A DNA stretch of 64,000 nucleotides from DASQUK01 sp963717085 (GTDB lineage Bacteria; Actinomycetota; Acidimicrobiia; Acidimicrobiales; VFJN01). The notes beneath the pieces were generated by a model. It saw nothing but the letters and a program-made list of their open reading frames with translations. It was not told where the DNA came from and ran no database searches. The translations under genes and the position numbers were made by a program. Every line of letters begins with the position of its first letter. Within the stretch, counting starts at the first letter, position 1. Location of the stretch: positions 21,477 through 85,476 of the forward strand of contig CAVQVM010000012.1 of assembly GCA_963717085.1 (NCBI GenBank). Reading direction: 5' to 3'. Shown here piece by piece: positions 34,071 to 43,209 of this stretch.

Positions 34071-35827
34071 GGCTGCGACGCCTGGCTGGGGCGGGCGTCC
34101 TGGTCGCGGCCGTTGCCACCGCCGGGCTGGCGCTCGGTCCGGCGCCGGCCGATGCCCACGCCGAGCTCATCTCCACCGAACCGGCTTCGGGAGAGCAGCT
34201 GGATGTCGCGCCCGAACGGGTCGTGCTCCGTTTCAGCGAGTCGGTGGACGTGTCCGACGACGCTGTCGAGGTCCTGACCGCCGGGGGCGACCGGATCGAC
34301 GTCGGTGACCCGGGCCACCTCGACGGCGAGCGGTCGTCGGTGGCCGTCGACCTGCCTGACGTCGACGACGGCACCTACGTGGTGTCGTGGCGGGTGCTCT
34401 CCTCCGACAGCCATCCGGTCAGCGGCGCATTCACGTTCGGGGTCGGGGATGCCGCCGCCGCGTTGTCCGACGTCGATGCTCAGGCCCTGGTCGACGACGC
34501 GCTGGCTGGGGCCGGATCCGACCGCCTCGTCGGCGTCAGCTACGGCATCGTGCGCTTCGCCGCCTTCGCGGGCCTGGTGGTGCTGGTAGGCGGCGCCGTC
34601 TTCGTGGCTGCACTGTGGCCCCCGGGCGCCGAGGACCCCCGGGCCCGACGAATCCTGGCCGGCGCGTGGTGGGTGGCCCTCGGCGCCACCGTGCTGAGCA
34701 TCCCGCTGCAGGCCACCTATGCCGTCGGAGGATCTTTGGCCGACGCCTTCGACCCCTCCGTCATCGGTGACGAGCTGGGGGCCAGGACCGGTCGGGCCTG
34801 GCTCGTCCGCCTGCTGCTGCTGGCGGCGGTGGGCGTGGTGGCCCCGCGCCTGGCACGGCGGCCCACCGAAGGTCGCCCCCAGGCGCTGCTCCCCACGACC
34901 GTCGTCGGGGGCCTGGCGCTGTTGGCCACCATCACGGTCACCGGCCACGCCATGTCCGGGGATCTCGTCGGGTTGGCCGTGGTGACCGACCTCGTCCACC
35001 TGTCGGCCGTCAGCGTGTGGCTGGGGGGCCTGGGGCTCCTACTCGGGGCGGTCCTGTGGCCGACCGGCAGGGTCGGCGACGGCCGCGCCGAGGCCATTGC
35101 CACCCGGTTCTCCGACGTGGCGTTCGGGGCCGTGATGGTGATCGTCGCCAGCGGCGTCGTCCAGGCCTGGCGCCAGCTCAGATCGTGGGACGCCCTGGTG
35201 GACACCACCTACGGGCGCCTGCTGCTGGTCAAGGTCGGGTTCGTCGTCCTCATGGTGGCGGCGGCCGCGGCCAGCCGGTCGTGGGTGCGCCAGCGCGCCC
35301 GGGCCCGCATGGCGAGCCTTGCATTGTCGCCGGGTCCCGGCGCGGTGCGGGCGTCGCCCTCTGGACGGGCCCCGCTCTCGGTGCTCAGGCGGTCGGTGGC
35401 AGCCGAGATCGCCCTCGCGGTCGCCGTGTTGGCGGTCACGGCGGCGTTGGTCAATGCGGTGCCCGGTGCCACGGCGGTCGACAATGCCCCCGCGGCCACC
35501 GGCGGGCTGTTCAACACCACCGTCCACGGGAGCCTCACCGCGATCCAGGTCACCGTGGACCCGGCGGCCGTCGGTCCCACCGAGGTCGAGATCAACATCT
35601 CCGCCCACGACGGCAGCCCGATCGATCCGGAGGAGGTCACCGCCTCGCTCACGTTGCCCGAGCGGAACATCGGTCCGCTCGACCTCACCCTTCAACGCCT
35701 CGGGCCCGGACAGTACGTCGCCCAGGGCGCCCAGATCCCGTTCTCCGGCACCTGGGACCTCGAGGTGGTGGCCCGCACCACCGACATCGACCAGGACCGG
35801 GTGATCGCCGAGGTCCCGGTCCCCTGA
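34067..35827 (+). CDS. CopC-CopD fused copper protein
   Basis: A 586-residue protein. The signal peptide ends at AHA, leaving an N-terminal His (H31) as in CopC. A CopC domain (about 31-135) has the second metal His in SSDSHPVSGAFTFGV. Then come about eight transmembrane helices of CopD (about 165-480), and a C-terminal beta domain like YtkA (about 490-586; NISAHDGSPIDPEEV, FSGTWDLEVVARTTD). CopC binds Cu(II) outside the cell and CopD is a putative copper importer. In actinobacteria the fusion is often with a sigma factor and anti-sigma, as here. Confidence 0.93.
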   Translation: MRLRRLAGAGVLVAAVATAGLALGPAPADAHAELISTEPASGEQLDVAPERVVLRFSESVDVSDDAVEVLTAGGDRIDVGDPGHLDGERSSVAVDLPDVDDGTYVVSWRVLSSDSHPVSGAFTFGVGDAAAALSDVDAQALVDDALAGAGSDRLVGVSYGIVRFAAFAGLVVLVGGAVFVAALWPPGAEDPRARRILAGAWWVALGATVLSIPLQATYAVGGSLADAFDPSVIGDELGARTGRAWLVRLLLLAAVGVVAPRLARRPTEGRPQALLPTTVVGGLALLATITVTGHAMSGDLVGLAVVTDLVHLSAVSVWLGGLGLLLGAVLWPTGRVGDGRAEAIATRFSDVAFGAVMVIVASGVVQAWRQLRSWDALVDTTYGRLLLVKVGFVVLMVAAAAASRSWVRQRARARMASLALSPGPGAVRASPSGRAPLSVLRRSVAAEIALAVAVLAVTAALVNAVPGATAVDNAPAATGGLFNTTVHGSLTAIQVTVDPAAVGPTEVEINISAHDGSPIDPEEVTASLTLPERNIGPLDLTLQRLGPGQYVAQGAQIPFSGTWDLEVVARTTDIDQDRVIAEVPVP

Positions 35828-36084
35828 CCACGGCTCCGTCAAACTGCGCTTGTGGTGTCGGGTGGTGTCAGGCCGGTGCCGAGATCGGTGGCTAGTGGGG
35901 CTCGACGAGCGCCGCCTCCTCGACCTCGTCGGCGGCCGCTGCCTGTTGGCCCTTCGGACGCAGCTTCGAAATTCCGCGAATTTTCGGCCCGCGGCGGGAA
36001 CAACTGTGGGTGGGCCCGCGTTGCAGCCGGGCAAGGCCGTGGAGCGCCGACCCTGTTCCTCCCCCTGTCAGGGTCTGGCCGCAA
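35828..36084. other. Convergent intergenic region, no gene seen
   Basis: About 257 bp separate the CopC-CopD stop from the convergent membrane-protein stop. All open frames here are off-frame shadows. It holds a short AT-rich imperfect palindrome (CGAAATTCCGCGAATTTTCG, 35968-35987), unusual in this GC-rich context, and otherwise nothing I can assign. Confidence 0.5.
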
Positions 36085-36125
36085 CCGCCGTCACCGTCGA
36101 ACTCCCCCTGCGACGGTGGCGGCGG
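36085..36125 (-). terminator. Hairpin across the stop codon of the membrane-protein gene
   Basis: A 15-bp stem with one mismatch (36085-36099 with 36111-36125, loop of 11) spans the stop codon and last codons of the minus-strand membrane protein at 36091. It is the last strong structure of that operon before the convergent copC-copD gene. There is no T-run, so this is a weak terminator call. Confidence 0.4.
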
Positions 36126-37149
36126 TCCCGGTCTGGGTATCGCCCCCTCGAGCGTCGGACGGCACCAGGCCGCTACCCCACACGACGAGGCCGGCGGACG
36201 CCAGCGCCAGTGCCACGGCCAGCGTGGTGCCGGCGCGGTCGACCCAGGCGTCGAGCACGGTGGGCAGCACGGGCTTCGACAGCACGTCGAGTCGGAGCAC
36301 GCCCCATCCCGCGACGGCGGCCGCGGAAGCCAGCGTCAGCGCTGCGCGGGCCCTGCGGCCCAGCCGGCGGTGCAGGGCGATCGCCAACCCGGCGGCGGCC
36401 AGCCCCACGGCCGGCACCGCGACCAGGAGCGGATTCACGCCGCTGCCCGCGGGTGCGTCGGCTCGTTGCGCCCAGCCGACGCCGGTGGCCAGCGCCGCCG
36501 CGACCGCCGCCGCCACCGCCGCGACCGTCAGCGGTCGCCGCCGGCCGGCGATCGCGACCGCCGCGGCGACAGCTAGCCCCAGCGCCACCCACGGCAGCGG
36601 GTCGACGTCCTCGACGAGGGCCAGCGTGCCGTTGATGCGCGTGGGGTTGCCGTCGACCTCGATGTCGACCGCCCAGGCCTTCGTCCACTCGCCGGGCTCG
36701 GCGCCCGCCGGTCGCTCCGAACCCATCCAGTGGATGCGGTGGTCGTGCCAGGCGTAGGCGCCACCGTCCGCCACGGTCTCCCAGTCGGGGTCGGCCTCGG
36801 GATCGGCGCTGCCCGGCACCTCGGCGACCGCGTTCCGGCTGTCGTTCACGTAGGTCGCGGGCGACCGGCGGTTGCGCTGCACGGTGCCATCGGGGCGGAA
36901 TCGGAGGTAGGGCTCGCCCTGGTAGCCGGTGACCACCACCTCGAGGCCGCGGTCCACCCGCAGCTCCAGGAAGCCGTCACCGCCCACCACCTCGGCCCGC
37001 AGCCCGTCGGCCGCAGGGTCGATGGCGTCGACCGTGGACCGGTAGTCCGTCGGCACCGGCGGATCAGCGGCCGCCGGATCGGCCCTCACCATCGCGACCA
37101 GAGCGATCGTGGCGACGAATGCCGCCGCCCCGATCGGCCGCCGGATCAC
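36091..37149 (-). CDS. Secreted-domain membrane protein of the copper-type cluster
   Basis: A 352-residue protein. A signal peptide or helix (residues 8-25) is followed by an extracytoplasmic beta domain (about 30-185) with RFRPDGTVQRNRRSPATY and a His-rich AYAWHDHRIHWMG. About five transmembrane helices follow (from residue 195). I do not recognise a named family, but proteins with this HDHRIHWM-type motif are found near CopC/CopD and YcnI-like genes in actinobacteria, and the His cluster would suit metal binding. GTG start overlaps the stop of the previous gene (GTGA). Confidence 0.7.
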   Translation of the reverse strand: MIRRPIGAAAFVATIALVAMVRADPAAADPPVPTDYRSTVDAIDPAADGLRAEVVGGDGFLELRVDRGLEVVVTGYQGEPYLRFRPDGTVQRNRRSPATYVNDSRNAVAEVPGSADPEADPDWETVADGGAYAWHDHRIHWMGSERPAGAEPGEWTKAWAVDIEVDGNPTRINGTLALVEDVDPLPWVALGLAVAAAVAIAGRRRPLTVAAVAAAVAAALATGVGWAQRADAPAGSGVNPLLVAVPAVGLAAAGLAIALHRRLGRRARAALTLASAAAVAGWGVLRLDVLSKPVLPTVLDAWVDRAGTTLAVALALASAGLVVWGSGLVPSDARGGDTQTGTAATVAGGVRR

Positions 37150-37823
37150 GCGTCGGCCTTCGGCCCCGGTGCCGCATCCCCCGGGGCATCCGAGGGCTTG
37201 GCTGCGGTCCGCGCCGCATCCAGATCCGAGAACTGCGCCTCCTCGCTGGAGGCCTCGGTGCGGTAGCGACGCACCGTCCGTAGGCCCAGGAAGGCCCCGC
37301 CGAAGACCACGACGGCGGCGGCGACGATGAGCCAGATCGGCATCCCGCTGTCGCCGGCGTCGTTGGAGCTCGACGCCGCGCTGGCCCCGGTGTCGTCGTC
37401 AGCCGTTGCAAATCCACCCTCGCCACCGTCGCCGCCGGTCGCCGCGGCCTCGACAGTCGCCGTGACCTCGGCGGTAGCCGTCGGGTCGCTCGACGTGAAG
37501 CGCACCATCCACGTCCCGGGGGACCCGAAGTCGATGGCGTTGGCGTAGCGGCCCTCGTCGTCGATCGGTGCCAGCGTGACCGGAGTGAGCTCGGTGCCGT
37601 CGCTGCCCCTGGCGGTGGCGGTGACGACGGAGTCGGTTGCGGGATGTCCGTCGTTCTCCCAGGTGACCCGCACGATGAAGTGCACCGACGTGCCGGCCGG
37701 GTGGGCGGCCTCCAGATTGACGATCCCCTCGCCCTGCTGCGCTCCGGCGGGCGGCCCGAGCAGCAGGCCGGCCGCGGCGAGAGCAGCGACGCTCACGGCG
37801 ATCACGAACGAGCGGAGTTTCAT
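37146..37823 (-). CDS. Secreted single-pass protein, CopC/YtkA-like beta domain
   Basis: A 225-residue protein: signal peptide (cleaved after PPAGAQQ, about residue 30), an Ig-like beta domain (HPAGTSVHFIVRVTWENDGHPATDSVVTATA, then GSPGTWMVRFTSSDPTATAEVT; about residues 35-130), a Ser/Asp linker, one transmembrane helix (about 165-185) and an acidic cytoplasmic tail. The beta domain resembles the YtkA/FixH-like tail found in CopC-CopD proteins. Overlaps the downstream gene (GTGA) and a fragment upstream (ATGA), so it lies in an operon with a probable broken copper gene. Confidence 0.7.
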   Translation of the reverse strand: MKLRSFVIAVSVAALAAAGLLLGPPAGAQQGEGIVNLEAAHPAGTSVHFIVRVTWENDGHPATDSVVTATARGSDGTELTPVTLAPIDDEGRYANAIDFGSPGTWMVRFTSSDPTATAEVTATVEAAATGGDGGEGGFATADDDTGASAASSSNDAGDSGMPIWLIVAAAVVVFGGAFLGLRTVRRYRTEASSEEAQFSDLDAARTAAKPSDAPGDAAPGPKADA

Positions 37824-38000
37824 CGGATGGGTACCTCGAAGCTGGAGACCAGCGGCGTGCCCGCCCGTTCGGCGGTGACCTCGATGGTCCGGGTGCCGGA
37901 CGACGGCAGTGTCGCGCCGGTGACCGACACATGGTTGGCGGTCACGGAGGTCACGGGCAACCTGCGGGCGGGTTCGCCTCCGGTGGCGGCCGTGACCTGA
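37820..38000 (-). pseudogene. Possible C-terminal remnant of a copper-type protein
   Basis: In the frame ending with the TGA that overlaps the next ATG (ATGA), the sequence reads TGATLPSSGTRTIEVTAERAGTPLVSSFEVPIR before the stop. It parallels the tail of the CopC-CopD protein at 35827 (QIPFSGTWDLEVVARTTDIDQDRVIAEVPVP). No credible start, signal peptide or helix precedes it; the preceding gene's stop is at 38049. It could be the stub left by loss of a second CopC-CopD or YtkA-like gene. Confidence 0.4.
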
Positions 38001-38048
38001 CGGCTTGACCGCCAGCGAGCATCCGTCGCCGGCGCGCTGCGAGGGGCG

Positions 38049-38621
38049 CTACGCAGTCCAGTCGGGCCGGCGCCCGAACGCGGCGATGAGCCGGTCCTGG
38101 GGATCGTCGGGGATCTCCCCGGCTGGCCGATCGGCGATGGCGCCCACGCTGCGGTAGGTGGCCTCGCGGTCGGCGAACCAGACGGCGAGTGCGTCGACCA
38201 GCTCGGGATCGAACCGCCGGTCGCCCCCGGTGGCGGCGGCCAGGTCCCAGCCGTGGATCAGGTGGTCGGCTGCGAGCTGGTAGGCGTACTCCTCGGCCGG
38301 CGTGTCGCCGAACGAGAGGTGCACGGTGCGCCCCGCGACCAGGCCGCTGGCGGCGGCGATCGTGGCGGCGTCGGCGGCGGCCCGTCCCGCGGCGACCGGG
38401 TCGTCGCCCAGCAGGTCGCCCTCGAAGCGGTCGCCCACGTCGTCGATGGAGGCGCCCTCCATCATCGGCACGGTCCAGACGTTCTCGTAGACCACGTGGT
38501 TGACCAGCGCCCGCACGTCCCAGTCCCGGCACGGCGTCGGCGCGTCCCACTGGTCGCCGACTCCCTCCAGCCGCTTCATGAACTCGGCGACGGTGCGCCG
38601 GTGAAGATCGGTCACGTCCAT
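38049..38621 (-). CDS. TIGR03086-type DinB/mycothiol-dependent enzyme-like protein
   Basis: A 190-residue four-helix DinB-like protein: PTPCRDWDVRALVNHVVYEN near residue 28, which carries a metal-binding His, and AADHLIHGWDLAAATGG near residue 140 with the second His pair. This is the TIGR03086 pattern, related to mycothiol-dependent maleylpyruvate isomerase (MDMPI). Relatives are thiol transferases that use mycothiol, fitting an actinobacterium. The substrate is unknown. Convergent with nothing; it precedes a copper-type operon on the same strand by about 50 bp from the remnant. Confidence 0.85.
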   Translation of the reverse strand: MDVTDLHRRTVAEFMKRLEGVGDQWDAPTPCRDWDVRALVNHVVYENVWTVPMMEGASIDDVGDRFEGDLLGDDPVAAGRAAADAATIAAASGLVAGRTVHLSFGDTPAEEYAYQLAADHLIHGWDLAAATGGDRRFDPELVDALAVWFADREATYRSVGAIADRPAGEIPDDPQDRLIAAFGRRPDWTA

Positions 38622-38656
38622 GTCGTCCTCCTCGTCCAGCTGCGACGATAGGCGGC

Positions 38657-39589
38657 GTGAGCATGGCGCACGCCCACGGCCACGGACATTTGCAGCGGCC
38701 GCCGGCCGGCGATCGTGCCGCGACCCGCTACAAGGGGCGGCTCGTGGCGGCGCTGGCCCTGCTGAGCGTGGTGACCGTGGTCGAGGTCGTCGCCGGCTTC
38801 GCCACGCGGTCCCTGGCCCTGGTGTCCGACGCCGGCCACATGCTCACCGACGTCGGCGGGCTGGGCATGGCTTTGGCCGCGATCCATGTGGCAGACCGCT
38901 CGTCGCTCACTCGGGGACGCACGTTCGGCCTCTACCGCCTGGAGATCCTGGCGGCATTGGCCAATGCGGTGCTGCTGTTCGGGGTGGCGATCTACGTGCT
39001 GGTCGAGGCCGCCCGGCGCTGGAACAACCCCACCGACGTGCTGGCCGGGCCCATGTTGGTCGTGGCCATCGTGGGCCTCGTCGCCAACGTGGTGGCGTTC
39101 GGGCTGCTCCGCGACGGCTCCAAGGCCAGCCTCAGCGTCAGGGGCGCCTACCTCGAGGTCTTCTCCGACCTGCTGGGATCGCTGGGCGTGATCGTGGCAG
39201 CGGTGGTGTTGCAGGTGACGGGGTGGGAATGGGTTGACCCCGCCGTCGGCGTGGCCATCGGACTCTTCATCCTGCCCCGCGCCTGGCGCCTGGGCGCCCA
39301 GGCGATGCGGATCCTGGTGCAGGCGGCACCGCTCGGCACCGACCTGGCCGTGATCGAGGCGCAGCTGCAGGCCATCGACGGCGTAGTCGACGTCCATGAC
39401 CTGCATGTGTGGACGCTGACGTCGGAGATGGACGTCGCCTCCGTGCACCTCATGGTGAGGGACGGCACCGACACCCACGGGGTGCTCGACCGGGCCCGGG
39501 TCGTGCTGCGTGACAGCCACGGGATCGGGCACGCCACGCTCCAGGTGGAGCCCGACACCCACGAGGGCTGCGACGAACTGGCGTGGTGA
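38657..39589 (+). CDS. Cation diffusion facilitator (CzcD-type)
   Basis: A 310-residue metal exporter. A His-rich N-terminus (HAHGHGH) is followed by six transmembrane helices (about 30-215). The first metal site is SDAGHMLTDVGG in helix 2, and the second is EVFSDLLGSLGV in helix 5 (HxxxD replaced by FSDxxGS). A C-terminal cytoplasmic domain has the conserved VDVHDLHVWTLTSEMDVASVHLMV. It exports Zn(II), Co(II) or similar metals using the proton motive force. GTG at 38657 or ATG at 38663 starts it. Divergent from the DinB-like gene. Confidence 0.92.
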   Translation: MSMAHAHGHGHLQRPPAGDRAATRYKGRLVAALALLSVVTVVEVVAGFATRSLALVSDAGHMLTDVGGLGMALAAIHVADRSSLTRGRTFGLYRLEILAALANAVLLFGVAIYVLVEAARRWNNPTDVLAGPMLVVAIVGLVANVVAFGLLRDGSKASLSVRGAYLEVFSDLLGSLGVIVAAVVLQVTGWEWVDPAVGVAIGLFILPRAWRLGAQAMRILVQAAPLGTDLAVIEAQLQAIDGVVDVHDLHVWTLTSEMDVASVHLMVRDGTDTHGVLDRARVVLRDSHGIGHATLQVEPDTHEGCDELAW

Positions 39590-39652
39590 GGGCCGTAACG
39601 GCGGGGCAGTACAGACACTGGTACGGCCGCCGAGCTCTCGAAGGAGGTCGCC

Positions 39653-40006
39653 ATGCCCCGATCCGACGCCAGCTCCGTCGTCACGACATATGTGAAGGCC
39701 TGGACCAGCGGAGACTTCGACACCGCCCGCTCGACGCTCCGCAACGACGTCGCCTTCGCCGGGCCGCTGGGAACCGCCGACGGCATCGACGAATGCATGC
39801 GTGGGCTCCAGGGCCTGAAGCAGATCGTCAAGGCGTCCGAGCAGCACAAGGTCATCGCCGACGGCGACGACGTCTGCCTCATCTACGACCTCGTGACCAC
39901 CTCGGCCGGCACCATCCCCACCGCCGGCTGGTTCCAGGTCCGCGACGGCAAGATCGCCACGATCACGGCGTTCTTCGATGCCCGCCCCCTGGACCCGGCC
40001 CGGTAG
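39653..40006 (+). CDS. SnoaL-like protein
   Basis: A 117-residue NTF2-fold protein: VVTTYVKAWTSGDFDTARSTL at the start, a central FAGPLGTADGIDECMRGLQGL block, and GWFQVRDGKIATITAFFDARPL at the end. GAAGGAGGTCGCC directly before the ATG is an almost perfect ribosome site, implying strong translation. It is 63 bp after the CDF gene and convergent with the BTAD regulator. Function unknown. Confidence 0.85.
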   Translation: MPRSDASSVVTTYVKAWTSGDFDTARSTLRNDVAFAGPLGTADGIDECMRGLQGLKQIVKASEQHKVIADGDDVCLIYDLVTTSAGTIPTAGWFQVRDGKIATITAFFDARPLDPAR

Positions 40007-40026
40007 CCGCACCCCCGAGCCGACGG

Positions 40027-43000
40027 TCAGCCCGTGACGGCCCGGAACACGATCTCGGTGTCCTCGGTGGGCGGGACGCCGAGCTCGTCGAGTTGCCGAA
40101 GGCAGGTGTGCATGGCGCGGCGGGCGGCGGCACGATCGCCGCGCGCGACGTGGGCGGCCACCGCCAAGCGGTGCGCGGGCTCGGACCAAGGTTCGGCCTC
40201 GAGCGCCCGGGACGCCAGGTGCAGCGCCTCGTCCGGGTCGCCGCCGGCGAGCGTCAGCTCCCCGGCCCGCACCGCCCCGGCGACGAAGCGGGCAACCAGG
40301 CGGTCGCGATGCGGCAGGGCCCATTCCTCGTAGCCGGCATCGATCAGGTAGGGGCCCCGGTAGAGGTCGACCGCCCGCCGGTAGCTGTCGAGTGCGGCCG
40401 ACGGCTCCCCGAGGCTCTCGGCCTGTGCACCGAGGTCGAGCAGTCGTTCCATCTCCCAGGCGTCGACCCGCAGCCAGTCGTGTCCCGTCAGGCGCAGTCC
40501 CGCCCCCTCGGCGCGCACGAAGCACGAAGGTGCCCCCTCGGCGCGGTCGGGCTCCAGGACCGCCAGCAGGTACGACAGTGTCACGCGCAGGTTGCGCATC
40601 GCCGCCGCCGAAGCCAAGTCGGGCCAGAGCGCACCGGCCAGCTCCTCGCGGGTGCCGCCACCCCGGGTCATGAGCAGCAAGAGCAGGGCGCGGACCCGTT
40701 CCCGCCGCCAGTGGGGATGGTCGACCGCCCGGCCGGCGCGCCGCAGGGTCGTCGGGCCCAGCAGGCCCAGCTCCAGCGGGGCCGCCGGAACCGTGGGCAG
40801 GGCGTCGAGCAGTGACCGGGCCCAAGTCCGGAGCGCCCGCGGCGCGTTCGACCGGTCCGCCAGCTGGCGAAGGGAGGGGCGGGCCGCCGGGCCCAGGTCC
40901 TTCACCAATGCCTCGGCGTCGCTCTGCCCGCCGGCCACCGCTGAGCAGGCCAGCTCGGCGCGCCAGCTCACTGGCAGGAAGGCCCGCGCCGCCGCCCAGT
41001 GCTCGGGGGTGAGGGCCGCGGCCGTCGCCAGGTCGCCACCCTCCCGGGCGGCGACGAGCGCCTGGGCGAGGGCCAGGCCCGTCACGTACGCCGGTCCGAG
41101 ATCCAGCTGCTCAAACGGCTCCCGCGTCTCGGGGACCAGCACGTACAGCATGGCGATGCGGCGAAGGTGGCCGTAGGCCTGGCGACCCTCGGTCAGCTTG
41201 TGGTCCGCCAGCTGCGCGACGAACAGCTCGGCGGCTCCGCGTTCGTCGCCGATGGCCAGCGCCAGCGTCGCCTCGGCCGCCAGCATCGAGGCCTGGAGCG
41301 ATGGCCGCGGGCTGGGGCCCGCGTGCTGGCGAGCTCGCGCCATGTGCTGCTCGGCGCGGTCGAGGTCTCCGTCGAGGGCGCAGCGCGCCACCACCATGGT
41401 GTGGGCGATGGCCAACAGATGGTCGTTGCCCGCCGGGGCGAGTTGGGTGAGCATCCGGTCGAGGGCCGCCGCGGCCGCCTCGTGCTCGCCGCAATGGGTC
41501 AGTGCGTTGACCTCGAGCATGGTCAGCCCGCCTCGCAGCGACGGCCCGGCCTCGGCCACCGCCACCTCGACGCCCCGTCGCGCCGCCTCCGGGAACCCGA
41601 GGGCCAGCAGTGCCGTGGCCCTCAGCCACGCCACCTGCGGCAACCAGTACGGTCCCAGCGCCCCGGGGTCGATCGCGTCGAGGGCCGCCAGCACCCCCCG
41701 CGCGTCGCCGGCCGTGTCGGCCAGCAGGGCCTGACCGAGGCCCAACAGTCCCTGCGCCTCGGGGATCCTGGTTAGCTGGTCGGCGTAGGGAAGCAGCCGC
41801 TCGAGCAGCGCCACGTCCTCCCGCCAGTGGGCGCAGATCGCCAGGTGCTCGACGGCGCTGAGCAGCCCGAGCTCGCCACCCTCCCCGCCCTCGTCGGGGT
41901 CGGCGAACCGCTGTGCCGCCGATTCGAGCAGTTCGACGCCCCGGTCGATGTCGGTGGCGGCGGTCGCGATGCCCGCCAGCAGTTCGCCCTCGGGGGTCGA
42001 CCGCACCTCCTCCGGCAGCTCCCGGGTCAGCCGGCCGAGCCCCTGGGCCGAGGCCGGGAGCGCGTGCGCCCGGCACGACGTGCGTAGCGCGTTCCGCAGG
42101 TCGTCGTCGGCGCCAGCGCGGATCAGGAGGCCGGCGCCCTGCTGGAGGTCGCGGGCGACCAGCGCCAGCCCGGCCCGGCGCTGGGCCTCGGCGATGTCGT
42201 CGGGGTCGAGGATCCCGGCGCTGAGCCGCTCGGACCAGAGCGGATGGATGGCGTGCCAGCCGCGGTCGTCGCTCGTGACCAGGGGGATGCGGCTCGCGAG
42301 CGTGGCCAGGTCGACCCGCCGAGCGAGGATCCGGTCGAGCAGCGCCTGGTCGGCACCCCCGACGGCGGCCACCACCGCCACCGCCCGGCGCTCGTCGTCC
42401 GACAGGTGCGCCAGCACCTCCTCGGCCAGGAAGCCGTCGACGCCGTGGCCCGGGCCCAACGTGCGCAGCTCGGCGAGCGCCGGCCATCCGCCGAGGTCGT
42501 TCACCCGGTTGAGGGGCACGTCGCGTAGGCGGGCGAACGACTCCAGCTCTGCCTCGGCGAACGCCAGCTCGGACTCATCGATGCGAGCGAGCCAGCCCTG
42601 GGCCGCGACCCGGGACAGCGGAACGGGCGGCTCCTGGCGGCCCGCGAGCACCATGTGGCCGTTGGCGGGCAGCGCGTCCACCAGGGTGGCCAGCAGCCCG
42701 GCCGCCTGCGAGTCGGCCGGGACCTCATGCACGTCGTCGAGCACGAGGCACACCTGGCGGGGCGCGCTACGCCAGACGCTGTCGGCTAGGGCGGCACCAA
42801 GCTCCGTGGGGCCCACGTCGCCGTGCTCGTGGAGCCGGGGCATGTCGGTACGCAGGGCATTGGCGAGCCCGTCGGCCAACGTTCGATGGTCGCCGTCGCC
42901 CGCATCGCAGCCGAGCCAGTGGTCGTCACCGCGGGGTGCCAGGGCGTTCTCGTCGATCGCCTGCACCAGCAGAGACGACTTGCCGAAGCCGGGCCCGGCA

Positions 43001-43122
43001 GCGAGCACCGTGACGCGTCGCTCCCACCGCTGGTGCATCCGCTGCAGCAGCAGGGATCGCCGGATCAGCGGGCGACCCGGCCGTGGCGGCGCGAAGCGGT
43101 AAGGCCTCGACACGGGCCGCAC
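40027..43122 (-). CDS. AAA ATPase / SARP-BTAD transcriptional regulator
   Basis: A 1031-residue regulator. The N-terminal MalT-like ATPase has Walker A AGPGFGKSS near residue 43 and Walker B CLVLDDVH near residue 125. A long helical repeat region (about 330-780) follows, then a winged helix (ELGLLGPTTLRRAG, then WRRERVRALLLLLMTRGGGTREELAGALWPD; about 790-880) and a BTAD domain (LRVDAWEMERLLDLG to the end, with the RAAARRAMHTCLRQLDELGVPPTEDTEIVFR tail). In most SARPs the winged helix and BTAD are at the N-terminus; here they are at the C-terminus. The targets are unknown. Confidence 0.9.
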   Translation of the reverse strand: MRPVSRPYRFAPPRPGRPLIRRSLLLQRMHQRWERRVTVLAAGPGFGKSSLLVQAIDENALAPRGDDHWLGCDAGDGDHRTLADGLANALRTDMPRLHEHGDVGPTELGAALADSVWRSAPRQVCLVLDDVHEVPADSQAAGLLATLVDALPANGHMVLAGRQEPPVPLSRVAAQGWLARIDESELAFAEAELESFARLRDVPLNRVNDLGGWPALAELRTLGPGHGVDGFLAEEVLAHLSDDERRAVAVVAAVGGADQALLDRILARRVDLATLASRIPLVTSDDRGWHAIHPLWSERLSAGILDPDDIAEAQRRAGLALVARDLQQGAGLLIRAGADDDLRNALRTSCRAHALPASAQGLGRLTRELPEEVRSTPEGELLAGIATAATDIDRGVELLESAAQRFADPDEGGEGGELGLLSAVEHLAICAHWREDVALLERLLPYADQLTRIPEAQGLLGLGQALLADTAGDARGVLAALDAIDPGALGPYWLPQVAWLRATALLALGFPEAARRGVEVAVAEAGPSLRGGLTMLEVNALTHCGEHEAAAAALDRMLTQLAPAGNDHLLAIAHTMVVARCALDGDLDRAEQHMARARQHAGPSPRPSLQASMLAAEATLALAIGDERGAAELFVAQLADHKLTEGRQAYGHLRRIAMLYVLVPETREPFEQLDLGPAYVTGLALAQALVAAREGGDLATAAALTPEHWAAARAFLPVSWRAELACSAVAGGQSDAEALVKDLGPAARPSLRQLADRSNAPRALRTWARSLLDALPTVPAAPLELGLLGPTTLRRAGRAVDHPHWRRERVRALLLLLMTRGGGTREELAGALWPDLASAAAMRNLRVTLSYLLAVLEPDRAEGAPSCFVRAEGAGLRLTGHDWLRVDAWEMERLLDLGAQAESLGEPSAALDSYRRAVDLYRGPYLIDAGYEEWALPHRDRLVARFVAGAVRAGELTLAGGDPDEALHLASRALEAEPWSEPAHRLAVAAHVARGDRAAARRAMHTCLRQLDELGVPPTEDTEIVFRAVTG

Positions 43123-43209
43123 TCTAGTGACGAGGCGAGGGTCGCTACCGGCGGCGGGCGGGAGCGACTAACGCCGGGCTGATCGGCTCATGTTCGGCTG
43201 GCGTGGCGA

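Noticed and set aside
35830..36090. A gene in the gap between CopC-CopD and the convergent membrane protein
   Set aside because: All frames are short extensions of shadows with no start site or domain.
41111..42487. A 458-codon minus-strand frame inside the BTAD regulator
   Set aside because: Same strand but off-frame; Arg/Gly/Ala-rich and without motifs, whereas the longer frame encodes the complete AAA/BTAD protein.
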